A DNA stretch of 64,000 bases from Microvelia longipes (Eukaryota > Arthropoda > Insecta > Hemiptera > Veliidae), in the NCBI GenBank assembly GCA_018340805.1, contig JACMZG010001911.1:34455603-34519602 (forward strand), given 5' to 3'. Below, piece by piece: positions 45,556-56,905 of this stretch. A program made the translations under genes and the position numbers. Each line of letters starts with the position of its first letter. Position 1 is the stretch's first letter. Below the pieces are notes generated by a model, which saw only the letters and a list, made by a program, of their open reading frames with translations, was not told the origin of the DNA and searched no databases.

Positions 45556-46724
45556 CTTAAATAAAGCACTGATTTTTTAAAAGAACGCTTAGCGAGAATA
45601 AAAACTTAATCAAGTTGTAAGGTCAATAGTTTTATTACATTTACTCCTAGGTTAGTTTAAAGTACCCTTGTACTATAAATATCCCTTGTACTATATCTAG
45701 TGCTGATGACCATAATGTTAAGCTCCTTATTATAATAAAATAAATAAATTAAAAGTTCACATTTTACTATAAATAAAGTACTGTTAAACATAATAAATAG
45801 ACCTAAACAAATATGGAAAACATGAGAAACTTATTACTAACTAGTTTTGGTTTACTTTTTAATTAAAGTAAGTGAAATGAAGTTTAAAATGGGTAATTTG
45901 TATATAATTCTGCAATAATAATGACAAATATTATAACAGCTTATCCAGACACTACTTTGTTCAACTTAATTACAATAGAGATATAGTAAGAAAGGTAAAG
46001 ACGCTATTGTTAATTTTACTGTATTTAATTAAAAATGGAGAGTTTTTCTAGTTTAAATGTTACAATATTATTAAGACACATTGAGCATTGTTAAAAATTA
46101 TATCTAAGGTTCACGAGCTGGATTCGAACAAAGAATATCTTGATTTTTTAACAAGGGAGGATTTTTTTACTTTCTTGAGGAAAAGATGTTTTTAACAAAT
46201 TTCAACTCTTTAGCATGATCAGACTGGGAGCTATACTAATAACAGAAACTTACACGAATCGGCAAAAATAACTTATTTATATTATTATATGGCTATCTAT
46301 TGTAGTCCTTTCCTCAGCTTTAGTTAGCCTTGTTTTATAACACCTTAAACATTGGCTTACTTTGTTTGCCGTACGGAACTAAGTACTGAAGCGAGTTCGA
46401 AGAACAAATACTTTAAATGTTAAAGAAGAAATACTGAAGAACAGACTTAAGCTTACTACTTTAAGCTTTGGCTATTTTTTAATAAAGTACTTTATTGGCT
46501 ATAGGCAATTAGAATGCATGACACTCTGAGGACGATCCTCGGCTTTAAAGAAAATGACAGAGGTACCCCAGCCGGATTTTATAATTCCTTAAAAGTTGCA
46601 TGAAAATTAAACCTTTTATTTCTGCTTTAACTTATATGGCCAAAATATAAAGGGAAATTGGCGGATAATTTACCATTCACTGCTAATTAATAGATTCATT
46701 ATATATATTTTATTTGATAATTAC
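45556..46724. other. A+T-rich stretch with a weak family A2 trace
   Basis: 46370-46580 holds AGTACTGAAGCGAGTTCGAA, GAGGACGATCCTCGGC and GAGGTACCCCAGCCGG, which look like a badly decayed minus-strand family A/A2 left end. Nothing else recognised. Confidence 0.3.
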
Positions 46725-46860
46725 GGATTTGCTCGAGTGGTATTAGAGCCGTTGATATCCCTGCCTCCTCCTGTATTCATGTCAACAAACCTATGCACTG
46801 AGATTTTTCAGCAAATTTTCAAAGGAAATATCACTAAATATTTTAAAAGATAAATGGAAA
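46725..46860 (+). repeat. SINE-like fragment with A-box and TTTCAAAGGAAA motif
   Basis: Reads ACGGATTTGCTCGAGTGGTA, then TTAGAGCCGTTGATATCCC, a tRNA-like start, and about 75 bp later CAGCAAATTTTCAAAGGAAA. The second motif is shared with 22060-22080 and 56850-56875. The B-box is not clear here. Confidence 0.4.
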
Positions 46861-48112
46861 ATTATAATAACTTGGTATGACAGGGGCGAAACCAGGGTGG
46901 GGGGGGAAGAGGCCCCCCACTCTAGCCGAGCAGGGTTGTTGCAAAAATTATATAAAAACTATGTTTCAGACAAGGAAGAGCATTTTTTTTAAATAACGTT
47001 ATAAAATTGATTTAAATTTTATAAAAATAATTAATTAATTTCATAATTTTTATTTATAATAATTAAGGGCTTAAAGGTAACTTGGGTCTTAAAAAATATG
47101 AATTTTTTTTAGTTCGACATTAACTTTGTGGTGATATTATCAGTAAAATAAAAACTAAAATGGGCGCCATATTTAATTTAGTTTAGTTTAAAAATAATTT
47201 GTATTTTGTTTTATTCTTTAAGTGCTTTATTTTTTTAAACAAAACATAAAATAGCGATTTTACTTATCATCCGTCTCTAATGATACCTTTGTAAACATAG
47301 CATGTCTTAAGTCAGACGAAATAATGACATATAAAGAAGAAAGATTTTTAAATTAAGACCTATTAAAAATACTACTTATGTTAACTAATACTTTATGATC
47401 AGAATTGTAAGTACACAAGTAAATTCTTATGTATTCTTAAGTAAGAATAAGAGTATTTGATATAAATATATACTTTTATCCTTCTTAAAAACTAGATAGG
47501 ACCCCAATATTGAGCAAATACAAATAAAGTATCTACTCAATATTGCTCAATAAACGCTAAAAATCTGTTATCACATTTGTCATTAAAAATGCTATAATCT
47601 GAAATGCTAATGAAATTATGAGTGGTATCGATGCCCTACATCGTGGATGTAGAAGGCCTTGGTGGTATTCATTCCAATCGATTTGGATATAAATTGTAAA
47701 TACTACTTAAAATTTTAGCTTTAGCTATAAATTTTCCTAATCGCTATAACAAGAGTCAACAAGTAAAATTTGAATATCTTTAAAGCATAATGGTTTGACA
47801 CACTTTTTAAAATAAATAAAGAAGAACTAATTAGAAGTCTTTTTGCCAAAGCTTTTTATAGTCTAAACAATAGAAAGGGCTCAGACAGAAGAATAACTAA
47901 ACACAAAGAGCCATCCTTAACAAGCAAACCACTTCTACTTTTTTTTATAAGCATAAATAAAAACTACATCAAAGCTTTACAAATCATAGTAAATTAGTTG
48001 TTCCTTCGTATTTATTTACTTTCAATTCTGGACAACTGTAAGCAATAAGATCAGCACGTGGCAATGTTAATAAACTAAATAAGTTAATTAAATTAAGGTA
48101 GAAATACAAAAT
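46861..48112. other. A+T-rich stretch with one G+C-rich island
   Basis: 46885-46935 reads CAGGGGCGAAACCAGGGTGG and then GAGGCCCCCCACTCTAGCC. It resembles one end of a DNA transposon, but I see no partner end. The rest shows no gene. Confidence 0.35.
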
Positions 48113-48890
48113 AAAAAATCGGGTACGGGTTACTTCCGAAATTTTTCTCATTACATCGGATTCGCTACGCTCATTCTCCCTGCTTCGGACTGGCTTCGCT
48201 CAACCTCAGAGATATAGTTCACCAAATTTATACTGCAACATGCCTTCTGACTCGCTTCGCTTGCCCTCAGATGGTAAATACATCTGTTTCATTCTTAGCG
48301 GTCACCCATCTATGCACTGAACACGCTTTATGCTGCTTAATTTTTATGATCCAACAAAAATCATAGATAAACTTGTATTAAAACGAAACTTAGTGTGCTT
48401 ATTTATTAGGTAAACAAATACACTTGTACTAAATTTCAACTCAATCGGACCATTTCCCAATTTTGTACACTTTTTTTAAAACACGTTTTTAAATTTAATA
48501 TAAATTGAACTAATGCTGATAAAATGAAACTTGGCACACATGTTAGTCTTATATATAGTCACATGCGTGCCAAATCTAAATCCAATCGCATCATTTTTCC
48601 GCGTTTTATAATTTTTCGAAATTTTCGCAGCATCATTATTGCTGGTTAATGACGTCATAAAAATATTTTCCAAACAGCACAACTACACCTATACACTGAT
48701 TTTTGTACAAAATGCACTGGGCGCTACGATGATATCAGACAGACACACACAACTTAACTTTGCAAAATCCACTCAGGAGGCCTTAAAACTCCTGAATCGG
48801 ATAATTCTGATTTCATCCCGGTTTAGGACTTTTTTGCAAAGACAATACTTTTTCTATACACCTATGGTATAAATGAGGAAAAGTAAAAAT
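48113..48890 (+). repeat. family A, full-length reference copy
   Basis: The most complete copy and the one I used as a guide. Order: AAAATCGGGTACGGGTTAC; TTCGCTACGCTCATTCTCCC; two copies of CT-CGCTTCGCT-phrases; GCGGTCACCCATCTATGCAC; ATGATCCAACAAAAATCATA; GCTGATAAAATGAAACTTGG; CACATGCGTGCCAAATCTAA; CCGCGTTTTATAATTTTTCG; TTAATGACGTCATAAAAA; GCACTGGGCGCTACGATGAT; the AGACAGACACACACAAC tract; CTGAATCGGATAATTCTG; ACCTATGGTATAAATGAGGA. No protein coding: the frames at 48476-48872 on both strands are shadows. Confidence 0.9.
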
Positions 48891-48959
48891 TAGAATTAAG
48901 TACAAATTTCATTTATTTTCTACATTAAAATTCACATAACACAGTTTGAAACGATGTGT

Positions 48960-49320
48960 AAATATCGTTACATGCTTGCCATGTAAATAAATGCTTAAAT
49001 ATTAAATTGATTCAAAACTTTTTTTGCAATTCATGATTTTTGAATGCCATTATAACAGTATATGAAGCCAAAAATGTTTTCTCGATAAACCTCAACTGGC
49101 TCAACAGGGCCAAGTTTTATTTACAAATATTTAACACTCTACACTTCGAGCTTAAAGAATAACAAACAGATCTACATGCAGACGTCGTCTGTCTGGTAAA
49201 AAGCACTCAGAAGTTCTAAAAACCCCTGAAACTAATAATTTAGGTGAAATCCTGGCTCCGCATTTATAACCAAACCTTTCTTTTCCTATAAACCTACCGT
49301 AAATTAAGAAAAGTAAAAAT
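48960..49320 (+). repeat. diverged family A right half
   Basis: Reads CATGCTTGCCATGTAAATA, AACACTCTACACTTCGAGC, CAGATCTACATGCAGACG, AAAAGCACTCAGAAGTTCTA, CCTGAAACTAATAATTTAGG and ACCTACCGTAAATTAAGA, the right-half order with many changes and little microsatellite. Confidence 0.55.
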
Positions 49321-49439
49321 AAGTCATAGCAAAAAATTAATACCCATTGATTTATAAAAAATAACTTCTCAGTACGTTTCTCTGAGGAATCAAATATTTT
49401 TGATAGCATATAAAAATATTTGATTAGTTACTTAAAAAA

Positions 49440-49650
49440 AATTAAATAATTTGATAATCCAACAAAATAGGTTATCGAAGCCGGGAAAAAATCATCCTTT
49501 GGAGTAAGCTACAATACATTAAATCTGATTTTTGAGCCATTTACAAACTTCCAGCGTAAATAAAATTTGAGTTATGCGTGCTGTCTGTCTGTAAGAGTGG
49601 CACACAGACAGAGACCATAGTAAAAAGCAGTCATAACGTGATAAAAGTGC
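49440..49650 (+). repeat. old family A-like fragment
   Basis: Reads CCAACAAAATAGGTTATCGA, AAATCATCCTTTGGAGTA, AAATCTGATTTTTGAGCC, TGTCTGTCTGTAAGAGTGG and CACACAGACAGAGACC. Same diverged subfamily as 23735 and 58160. Confidence 0.4.
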
Positions 49651-49705
49651 AAGAAACAGATGATTATTAAGCAATTTCGGTTTCGAATCATTAGGTTGAC
49701 ACACT

Positions 49706-50815
49706 ATGTACCAACTGAGTAGGTACCTGTACGTAACCAATACTATATACCAACTGATAAGAATATGTACGTACAATACTATAACCAACTGATAAGGAAT
49801 AACGCACCAATACCATAAGCAACTGATAAGGAATATGTACGTACCATAATATACCAACTGATAAGGAATATGTACGTAACCAATACTATAAACCAACTGA
49901 TAGAATATGTACGCACCAATACCATATACCAACTGATAAGGAATATGTACGTACCAACACTATATACCAACTGATAAGGAATATGTACGTACCAAAACCA
50001 TATACCAACTGAAAGGAATATAACGTACCAATACTATAAACCAACTGATAAGGAATATGTACGCACCAATACCATATACCAACTGATGAGGAATATGTAC
50101 GCACCAATACCATATACTAACTGATAAGGAATATGTATAATACCATATACCAAACTGATAAGGAATAATGTACGTACCAATATAACCAACTGATAAGGAA
50201 TATATACGTACCAATACTATAAACCAACTGATAAGGAATATGTACGCACCAATACCATATACCAACTGAGTAGGTACCTGTACGTACCAATACTATATAC
50301 CAACTGATAAGGAATATGTACGTACCAATACTATAAACCAACTGATAAGGAATATGTACGCACCAATACCATATACCAACTGATAAGGAATATGTACGTA
50401 CCAACACTATATACCAACTGATAAGGAATATGTACGTACCAAAACCATATACCAACTGATAAGGAATATATACGTACCAATACTATAAACCAACTGATAA
50501 GGAATATGTACGCACCAATACCATATACCAACTGATAAGGTACGCACCAAACCATATATAACCACCATACCATATACAACTGATAAGGAATATGTACGTA
50601 CCAATACTATAAACCAACTGATAAGGAATATATACGTACCAATACTATAAACCAACTGATAAGGAATATGTACGCACCAACCATATACCAACTGATAAGG
50701 AATATTACGCACCAATACCATATACTGATAAGGTACGTACCAATACCATCCAACTGATAAGGATTATGTACGTACCAATACTATATATCAACTGATAAGG
50801 AACATGTACGTACAT
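49706..50815. repeat. 38-bp minisatellite array, about 29 units, with higher-order structure
   Basis: The unit is CCAACTGATAAGGAATATGT followed by ACG(T/C)ACCAATAC(T/C)ATATA. At least four monomer types differ at a few positions (CGTACCAATACTATAA, CGCACCAATACCATATA, CGTACCAACACTATATA, CGTACCAAAACCATATA). A marked variant with GAGTAGGTACCTG occurs at 49717 and 50268, each followed by a similar succession of monomer types, which shows a higher-order unit of roughly 450-550 bp. Because 38 is not a multiple of 3, all minus-strand frames stay partly open and read YQLVYGIGAYIFLIS-like repeats; these are not genes. Confidence 0.95.
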
Positions 50816-52155
50816 ATAGTTAAATAAGTAAAATAAAATTACAAATTACACCAGTGCTTTAATGCCTACCTTACTTTCTATAAACCAAAAATAATTTTAT
50901 GTCAATATGTGATGATGAATATACTCTTTTTCAGACTTATATCCCACAATATTCAAACTTGGTGAAAATGCAAATTGCCTACTATATTATCATATAATGA
51001 TTCTATTCTATTAGTCTTCGTCATCCTATCCTATAAAGAAAAATTGTAAACAAATTGATTGGTGGCAAAGAGAACTAAATTAATGTTAATCTGTCAACTT
51101 TACTACAGTCCTCTAAAAATGGTATTCATAACCCCTTTTTAATTAGACTGACCTTGAAAATTATGATAAAAAATCTGCCATAATGTAACGAAATTAAAAA
51201 CATTTTTACAGTCTATGAATCTCTGACTTTTTTAATACAGTTTAACTAAAAAAAAGTGTTTCTCAAAAAAGGCAGAGGTCAAATACAAGAAATAAAAAGG
51301 GACAAGAGAACACACAAAAACTGGGCAACCGGAAAATTTTAAGAACAAAAAAAATATTTAAAAAAAACTGTGAGGGACTAAAAAAATACAAGCCGGGGCA
51401 AAACACGAAGCAGAGAGGAAAATTAATTAATGTTCTGCAGTTTTTTTTTTACCAAGGCCTTTTTATGTTTATTTCATAACATAAATAATAGAATATTATA
51501 ATAATTTTTAAGAAAATAAAACAACGAACATATTTAAAATTAAATTAAATAGAAAAATGAAAAACACATTTTGATTCAAATAAAACTTAGGACCAAATCA
51601 TATAGGTTTTATTTCAAAATTATAACTGAAAGTATTGATAAATTGTAATACACCTATTAAACCAAAAAGAAAAATCAGTGTTAATTTTAATGACTAATAA
51701 AATCAGTTGAGAACAAAAATATTGCAACTAGTATAATTATCATGCATGATGAAAAAATATAGTTTTAGTATAAAATGTATAAATTGATGGGTTCAGTGGG
51801 AGATTGAGTGAGTCGTAACTACTATAGTGCGTTGTTAATTGCACTCCAGGTACTTTAAGTGAGGGGTCAATAGTGACCTCCATGTCTAGTATGTCTAATA
51901 TGTAAATAGACCTTACTTTTAAACTAAAGGTCTAATACTAGAGAAAGGGGAAATACCTTTCAGTAACCAATACGTTCAAAGTGACCTTATCTTGTAATTA
52001 TAAGTTTATTTTTGCTACAAAGTTGTTATACTTAAGCATAATGTTGTATGTCTATGAACAAGCAATAAAACCTAGTATTAAAACAGAAACACTAAATATT
52101 TTCTATTATTGTCCCATTTTAGGACAGATTAAAAATAATTGATAAAATGTGTAAC
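50816..52155. other. A+T-rich stretch, nothing recognised
   Basis: No open frame over 60 codons and no recognised repeat family. Confidence 0.4.
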
Positions 52156-52159
52156 AATT

Positions 52160-53215
52160 TATCACTTTTCTTGTGGTCACACAACTTGCTCAGTGATCAC
52201 ATGAATGGTCTCCCTTTATATGAAGATATGAGTCCGAGATTTGCGGATGATACATACAATTTACAGGAAGAAACTTGAAATAGTTAATAAAAAAATTATA
52301 TTGTAAAGTACGCAAATAACTGGTTTATAGTAAATAAGTTAATTTTAATTGAGTTAAAAAAACCAGATCTTAACTCACACTCTTAAATATAATAGTAATA
52401 ATAAAATTTAATAAATATTTAGCCCATTCAGATAATAGGAGTGACCTTCGCTAGAACACTAAACTAGAAAGCTCATGTTAATGAGTTAAGCTATAAACTG
52501 TCATACATTTCAATCTTGCTACGTAAACTTAGTACAACTTTAGATATTGATACCATGAAGCTTCCTTACTATGCGCATTTTCATTCACGTATACTTTATT
52601 TTATTAAAGAAAGGGGAGCAGTCCCCGAAGCCAATAATACTTCTATTTTGCAAAAAAAAGCTATCAGTATTAATTATGCTAAACATGACTTTAAGTGCTA
52701 ACAATATTTTATTGATAACAAAATTGTAACTGTCCATTCAGGCCACATTTTTCATAGTTGTCGTTGTTCGTTAAAGCAAAGTATGATGAGGGGGAGTTCA
52801 ATTATATTAAGAACCACAATTATGGCACTAGATATATTGCTAACATCAATCCCACTTGAAGGCTCAACAAATTTCATCAGTCCCCAAATCTTAATGGAAT
52901 AAGGTGTTTTAATAAATTACCCACTTCAATAGTCAAACTTCAGCACAAAACTTTAAAAAAAGCTTTAAAACATTGTTTTAATGTTTAATGAGTTTTAGCT
53001 GATAACTTAGTTGTTGTTATCCTAGCCTAAATGTTTAGTGTTTTACATGTAATAATATCTTTTTTTTTTGTATTTATGTTTAATCAAGTTTGTTATTCAA
53101 GTTATGCTATCTATGCAGTCTGTGTAATAAATTATAATCATTTTTTTTTTAAATTTCATTGTAAAATTAAGGCAATTTAGTACAAGTATGTAAATAAATA
53201 AAATAAATAAATATA
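52160..53215 (+). pseudogene. LINE ORF2 3' fossil (reverse transcriptase C-terminus and tail)
   Basis: Begins in the RT active-site region: HMNGLPLYEDMSPRFADDTY (about 52198-52255) matches the INDLP...FADDT block, and both Asp are kept. After several breaks, 52516-52701 reads LLRKLSTTLDIDTMKLPYYA, then SRILYFIKERG and SILQKKAISINYA, the usual S-x-L-x-Y-G...LQKKAIR-x-I region. Then NYIKNHNYGTRYIANINPT (about 52802) and GIRCFNKLPTSIVKLQHK (about 52900) match the final H-x-Y-x-TR and FN-x-LP blocks. A 3' UTR ends in AAATAAATAAAATAAATAAA. The 5' part is missing. Similar in type to, but clearly distinct from, the LINE at 4528. Confidence 0.78.
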
Positions 53216-54174
53216 CTTAAAGCTTTCGTTAATATGCTTAAGTTTACATTATCAATAAAAATGTAAACTCGATATTCGCATATCAGGATGTGTATTTTTT
53301 CTAAAACTAAAATAAAAAACGTAACTTGGTTTCAAATTTTGGAAATTTAGGTTATTTTATAGTTTACTTCAGTTTATAAATCACTTTTAGTTATGCAGAT
53401 TAAACAAAAACTATAATAAATGTAACAAAAAAAACCAATAAATCTAATAACAAATAATTATAAGAAATCTGTGAAGTAATAAAAACAATTATTAACAATT
53501 ACACCCCGTAAAAATAAATAAAGCTTAAAAGAAAAGCCAAAAACATCAAAATTAAGTTATAAACTTCATATATAAAGTTAGTTTTAACTTTGCTATAAAT
53601 AAAATTATTTATAACAACTACTTGTATAACAAGTTAAAGTTTACTCTTATAGAACCATTTACTTGATATAATAAAGCAATTTTCAACTGAGATAAGTAAT
53701 TTTTACTTTGTTGGTTCTTTTCCTACTCGTAATTTTACTTGCGTGCCATGTCTCAGTTTTAGAAGTTTTTTTTAAGTACTAAGTGTGTAAATATTTAGTT
53801 TTTTCAAAGATTATCCTAAAATTAAGTTTGAGGTTAAAAATTATTTGATTTTTTCCGTTATGTCTTATTCTTGTTTCTAAACTTTCTATGTAAATATATA
53901 AATTAGAGGTTCTGTGACAGTTTATAAACAAATAAATAAAAGTGACGCACAATGCATATAAAATGTACATATACTTCCATAGCTTAAAAATATGTATAAT
54001 AGGTGTAGAGTTGTCGATGACTTCTTGTAACTTTTCCATTTCTGTATCCGTAGCTTAGAAGTAGTCTTTAATCAAAAAAAATTATCACTCAATTGATTAA
54101 AATTTGATTTTATCCAATTGTTATTATTAGGAAAAATATCTGTCTGTCTGTCTATACACATTTTACTTTACCAT
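53216..54174. other. A+T-rich stretch, nothing recognised
   Basis: A minus frame at 53779-54039 shows no domain. A short CTGTCTGTCTGTC run at 54140-54152 is near the next family A copy. Confidence 0.4.
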
Positions 54175-54590
54175 ATTAATACCTACGTTATAAAAAAAGT
54201 GTTGTTTGCAAAAAAATCCAAAACAGCAATGTCACCTGGATTATCTGTTTTAGCTGTTTTAAGACCTCTTAAGTAGTTTTTGCAAAGTTGTCTGTCTGTA
54301 TGTGAGTGAGTGTGTCTATTATAGCTCTCAGTGTATTTATTCTAGAGAGTAGAAACTTTGTACAAAAATCAATCTTTAGATCCAGTTGTGCTGTGCAGGA
54401 AGTAATGATTTTTATCCTGAAATGATGACAACAAAAATTTATAAACTTTATTAAACGCGAAAAAATGTTTTGATCACTGTGTGTATTTAATATTTGAGGA
54501 CGAGCAAAGCGAGTTTGAACTAGTATGAATGAGTGAATCAAAGTTGATCTTTGCGGAAAAGTTCCGAGGTAACCCGCACCCGATTATTTA
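54175..54590 (-). repeat. family A, minus strand, internally deleted
   Basis: The right end is at 54175 (ACCTACGTTATAAAAAAAGT), then GGATTATCTGTTTTAGC, GTCTGTCTGTATGTGAGTGA, ATTCTAGAGAGTAGAAACTT and TTGTACAAAAATCAATC. At about 54480 the sequence jumps from the middle segment (CGCGAAAAAATG) straight to the left end (GAGGACGAGCAAAGCGAGTT...AAAGTTCCGAGGTAACCCGC), losing about 300 bp. Confidence 0.75.
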
Positions 54591-54974
54591 TCTCTTGTTA
54601 TTCTTCAAATTGATTTTTTTTAAGTTTTTAATTAAATTTAAGACTTTTTAATTGTCTTAGATTAAATAAATTAGTAATGATAGCTAATTAATGAATAATT
54701 TTAATTAATCACTAACAATTAATTTAAATTATGAAACATTGATAGACACTTTTACAAAAACAATTAATGTTAAACAACTAAATATTTCACTAAGCTCAAA
54801 ACGCCAAGTGAAACACTTGTATTTTTAAAAAGCCTCTGAGATAAAACTTAAGCACAATATCACTTGTTTCGGTGAAAAATCAGTTAAATACCTTAATAGA
54901 AGTAATTAAGGCTGAAACAGATACATGTTTTAAATAAGTTTTATATACACTACTTTTGAGTGTCCTAAATTTTG

Positions 54975-55162
54975 GGAGCAGCTGACATCGCACAGGCCCG
55001 AAACCACCGGCTTAACGTCCCTTTCTAAGGCGGCACGTTAAAAGATTACCATACCCCGCATAAAAATCCTAGAGGCCCCGGCCGGAATCGAACCAGGACT
55101 GTCTGGCTGGCTGGTGCACGAGCTAACCTTTACAAAACCAGACAGGACCAGAGGGGTCCGTC
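54975..55162 (-). mobile_element. tRNA-derived SINE, second copy of the 1241-1435 body
   Basis: The minus strand reads a tRNA-like head (about 55160 to 55072) with GTAAAGGTTAGCTCGTGCA, a strong B-box in TCCTGGTTCGATTCCGGCC, and GGGGCC ends that pair with GGACCCC. The body follows (GCGGGGTATGGTAATC, AAAGGGACGTTAAGCCGG, TGGTTTCGGGCCTGTGCGAT). The minus-strand body at 1241-1340 gives AAGGGACTTAAAGCCGGTGG and TCTCGAGCCTGTGCG, so the two are one family, but the heads differ. The copy is truncated after the body and I found no target duplication. Confidence 0.7.
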
Positions 55163-56740
55163 GGGTGACTATGATATCCATGAAGTTATTCACAAAGTTA
55201 AATGTAGATTTTTAACGTAAGGCAATAATTTTAATTCGTGAAGAAAGTTATTTTATATTTAAACAGTGTTAATATACCCAATAGACATTAAATAATGCAT
55301 TGTAATAGCGACAAATAACAAAATAAAGTATTATAAATAAAAATAACAATTTAAATTTTAACAACAGAAGAGATAAGTTATTTATTGTAAGCTACAAATA
55401 TATTATTGCCTTTAACAAACGTTTAGTATGAAAACAATGGCATCAATACAAAAGATATTAAATGTAGGCTTTATAAACAGTTCTATTGTTTTATAATATA
55501 CATTGCTTAAGTTACTGCCTTTTGTAATTTTAAAGAATTGTAATTAAAGAATAATTTAATTGCCTCAGTATTTGCAATAGTTTTCTTTATTTCTGTACCT
55601 AAGCAAAGATTCTTTGCTTTAGCAGTAAGAATAGCTAAGAAAAGAAATCTCATCGAAACCAATAAAATTCTTCATGAAAATCTAAAAAGGCTTACCGGTA
55701 TTGTCAGGATTTTAATTGGTCACAAACAACAATTGGTTGATTTTTCTCTAGTTTTCCTTGAACTCTTGGTTACGCTTATAGAAAAAAACTTTGTTATCTT
55801 TTCGAATTTTATAAGAGTGTGTTCGTGTTAAGACAACTTAATCCTAGATTTTTTCTTCAGTTTTTTTCTTTTTTAGATTAAAGGAGTTTTTTCTTCCAAA
55901 GCCTAATTTATAAAAAGGAATAGTTTCTTTAAAAAAAACTTTTGTTTCTTTCAGATTTTTTTCTTTTCAAAGTTTTAAAACAAACTAAAACTTGGAAATA
56001 GTATTAAAAAGCGAAAAGTCAGGAATAAATTATAAAGATTAACCTGCTTAGCTTTAAAGCCGAACTAATAATGAATTTTAGTTTTAGTTATTTAAGTTAA
56101 TTTTAAGTTATAACTTTAGTGCATACAATACTTACATTCTTTGAATATGAACTAGTTTAACTTAGCAGATGAGAATACTTTAACTAAAATATGTCAAATA
56201 TTAAAAACTTTCTACATAAAAACAAAATTTTAACTCGTCAGGTTCATCAAATACATACACATTACGATAAGACTTTTGGAGGGAGAAGAAACAAACAAAG
56301 GAAAAATTGGAGTTTTTTGGAAAGCAGAGAAAAAATTATAAATAACTGCATTTACTTTAAATAACTACATATAAATATTTTATTGGAAAAGCTTCTTCTT
56401 TCAGAGGTTTATTTTTTTAGAGCTGATTAATATTTTAAAATTAAATAGAACGAAAAACAACCTTTAAAATTAAAAGAGACCAGATTGTAGAGAAGCCATT
56501 AACTCGGTTATTTTCAAAACAATTTGAAACATTTTCAAAATCGGTTACATTAAGAGTTACATTTTTCCGGCAAATAGGTCTTTTCACGCTTTTGGGTTGC
56601 TAAATCTAAAAAACTAGTCTGGAGTTTATACGATCATTTAAAGTGATCCAACATTTGAAAAAAAACGTGATAATAATACGGTCGGTTAACAATAAATTTC
56701 AGCAAATAAAAAAATAAAACACTCAGTCGAATAAGCCCAA
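55163..56740. other. A+T-rich stretch, nothing recognised
   Basis: No gene or repeat recognised. AGCAAAGATTCTTTGCTTTA at 55603-55622 is a small hairpin. Confidence 0.4.
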
Positions 56741-56744
56741 TCAA

Positions 56745-56905
56745 GAGACGACACGCACTCAAACCCAGAGTATCCAGGTTCGAATATTAGTCATTCCTTT
56801 CCGTTTTGTTTATACGAAAGTTTGAAACTACAAGGCGACGAAGCACGCATTTCAAAGGAAATTCGTCTCCTACAAAATAATTGGTGTATAATTGTGCTTT
56901 GAGCA
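56745..56905 (+). repeat. SINE-like fragment with B-box and TTTCAAAGGAAA motif
   Basis: A B-box-like CCAGGTTCGAATATTAG lies at about 56776-56792. About 65 bp later comes GAAGCACGCATTTCAAAGGA followed by AATTCG. GCACGG-ACGCATCAAAGG in the right arm of the 20452-21148 inverted repeat is closely related, tying these pieces to one tRNA-derived family. Confidence 0.45.

Noticed and set aside
46885..46935. CAGGGGCGAAACC as the end of a hAT-type transposon
   Set aside because: Only one end is seen. No inverted partner or 8-bp duplication could be found.
48640..48660. TGACGTCA in family A copies as a cAMP-response element
   Set aside because: The 8-mer is conserved only as part of the repeat and is lost or altered in several copies (45272, 42088). 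There is no gene nearby to regulate.
49519..50721. Series of overlapping minus-strand frames of 63-137 codons with repeated YQLVYGIGAYIFLIS
   Set aside because: They are the 38-bp minisatellite read in its open frames. The repeat looks like a membrane or repeat protein only because of base composition.
49706..50815. CRISPR array
   Set aside because: Units are contiguous with no unique spacers, and the sequence is eukaryotic in character. It is a minisatellite.
55072..55160. Functional tRNA gene (minus strand)
   Set aside because: Good B-box and pairing ends, but the A-box region is altered and the shared SINE body follows directly.
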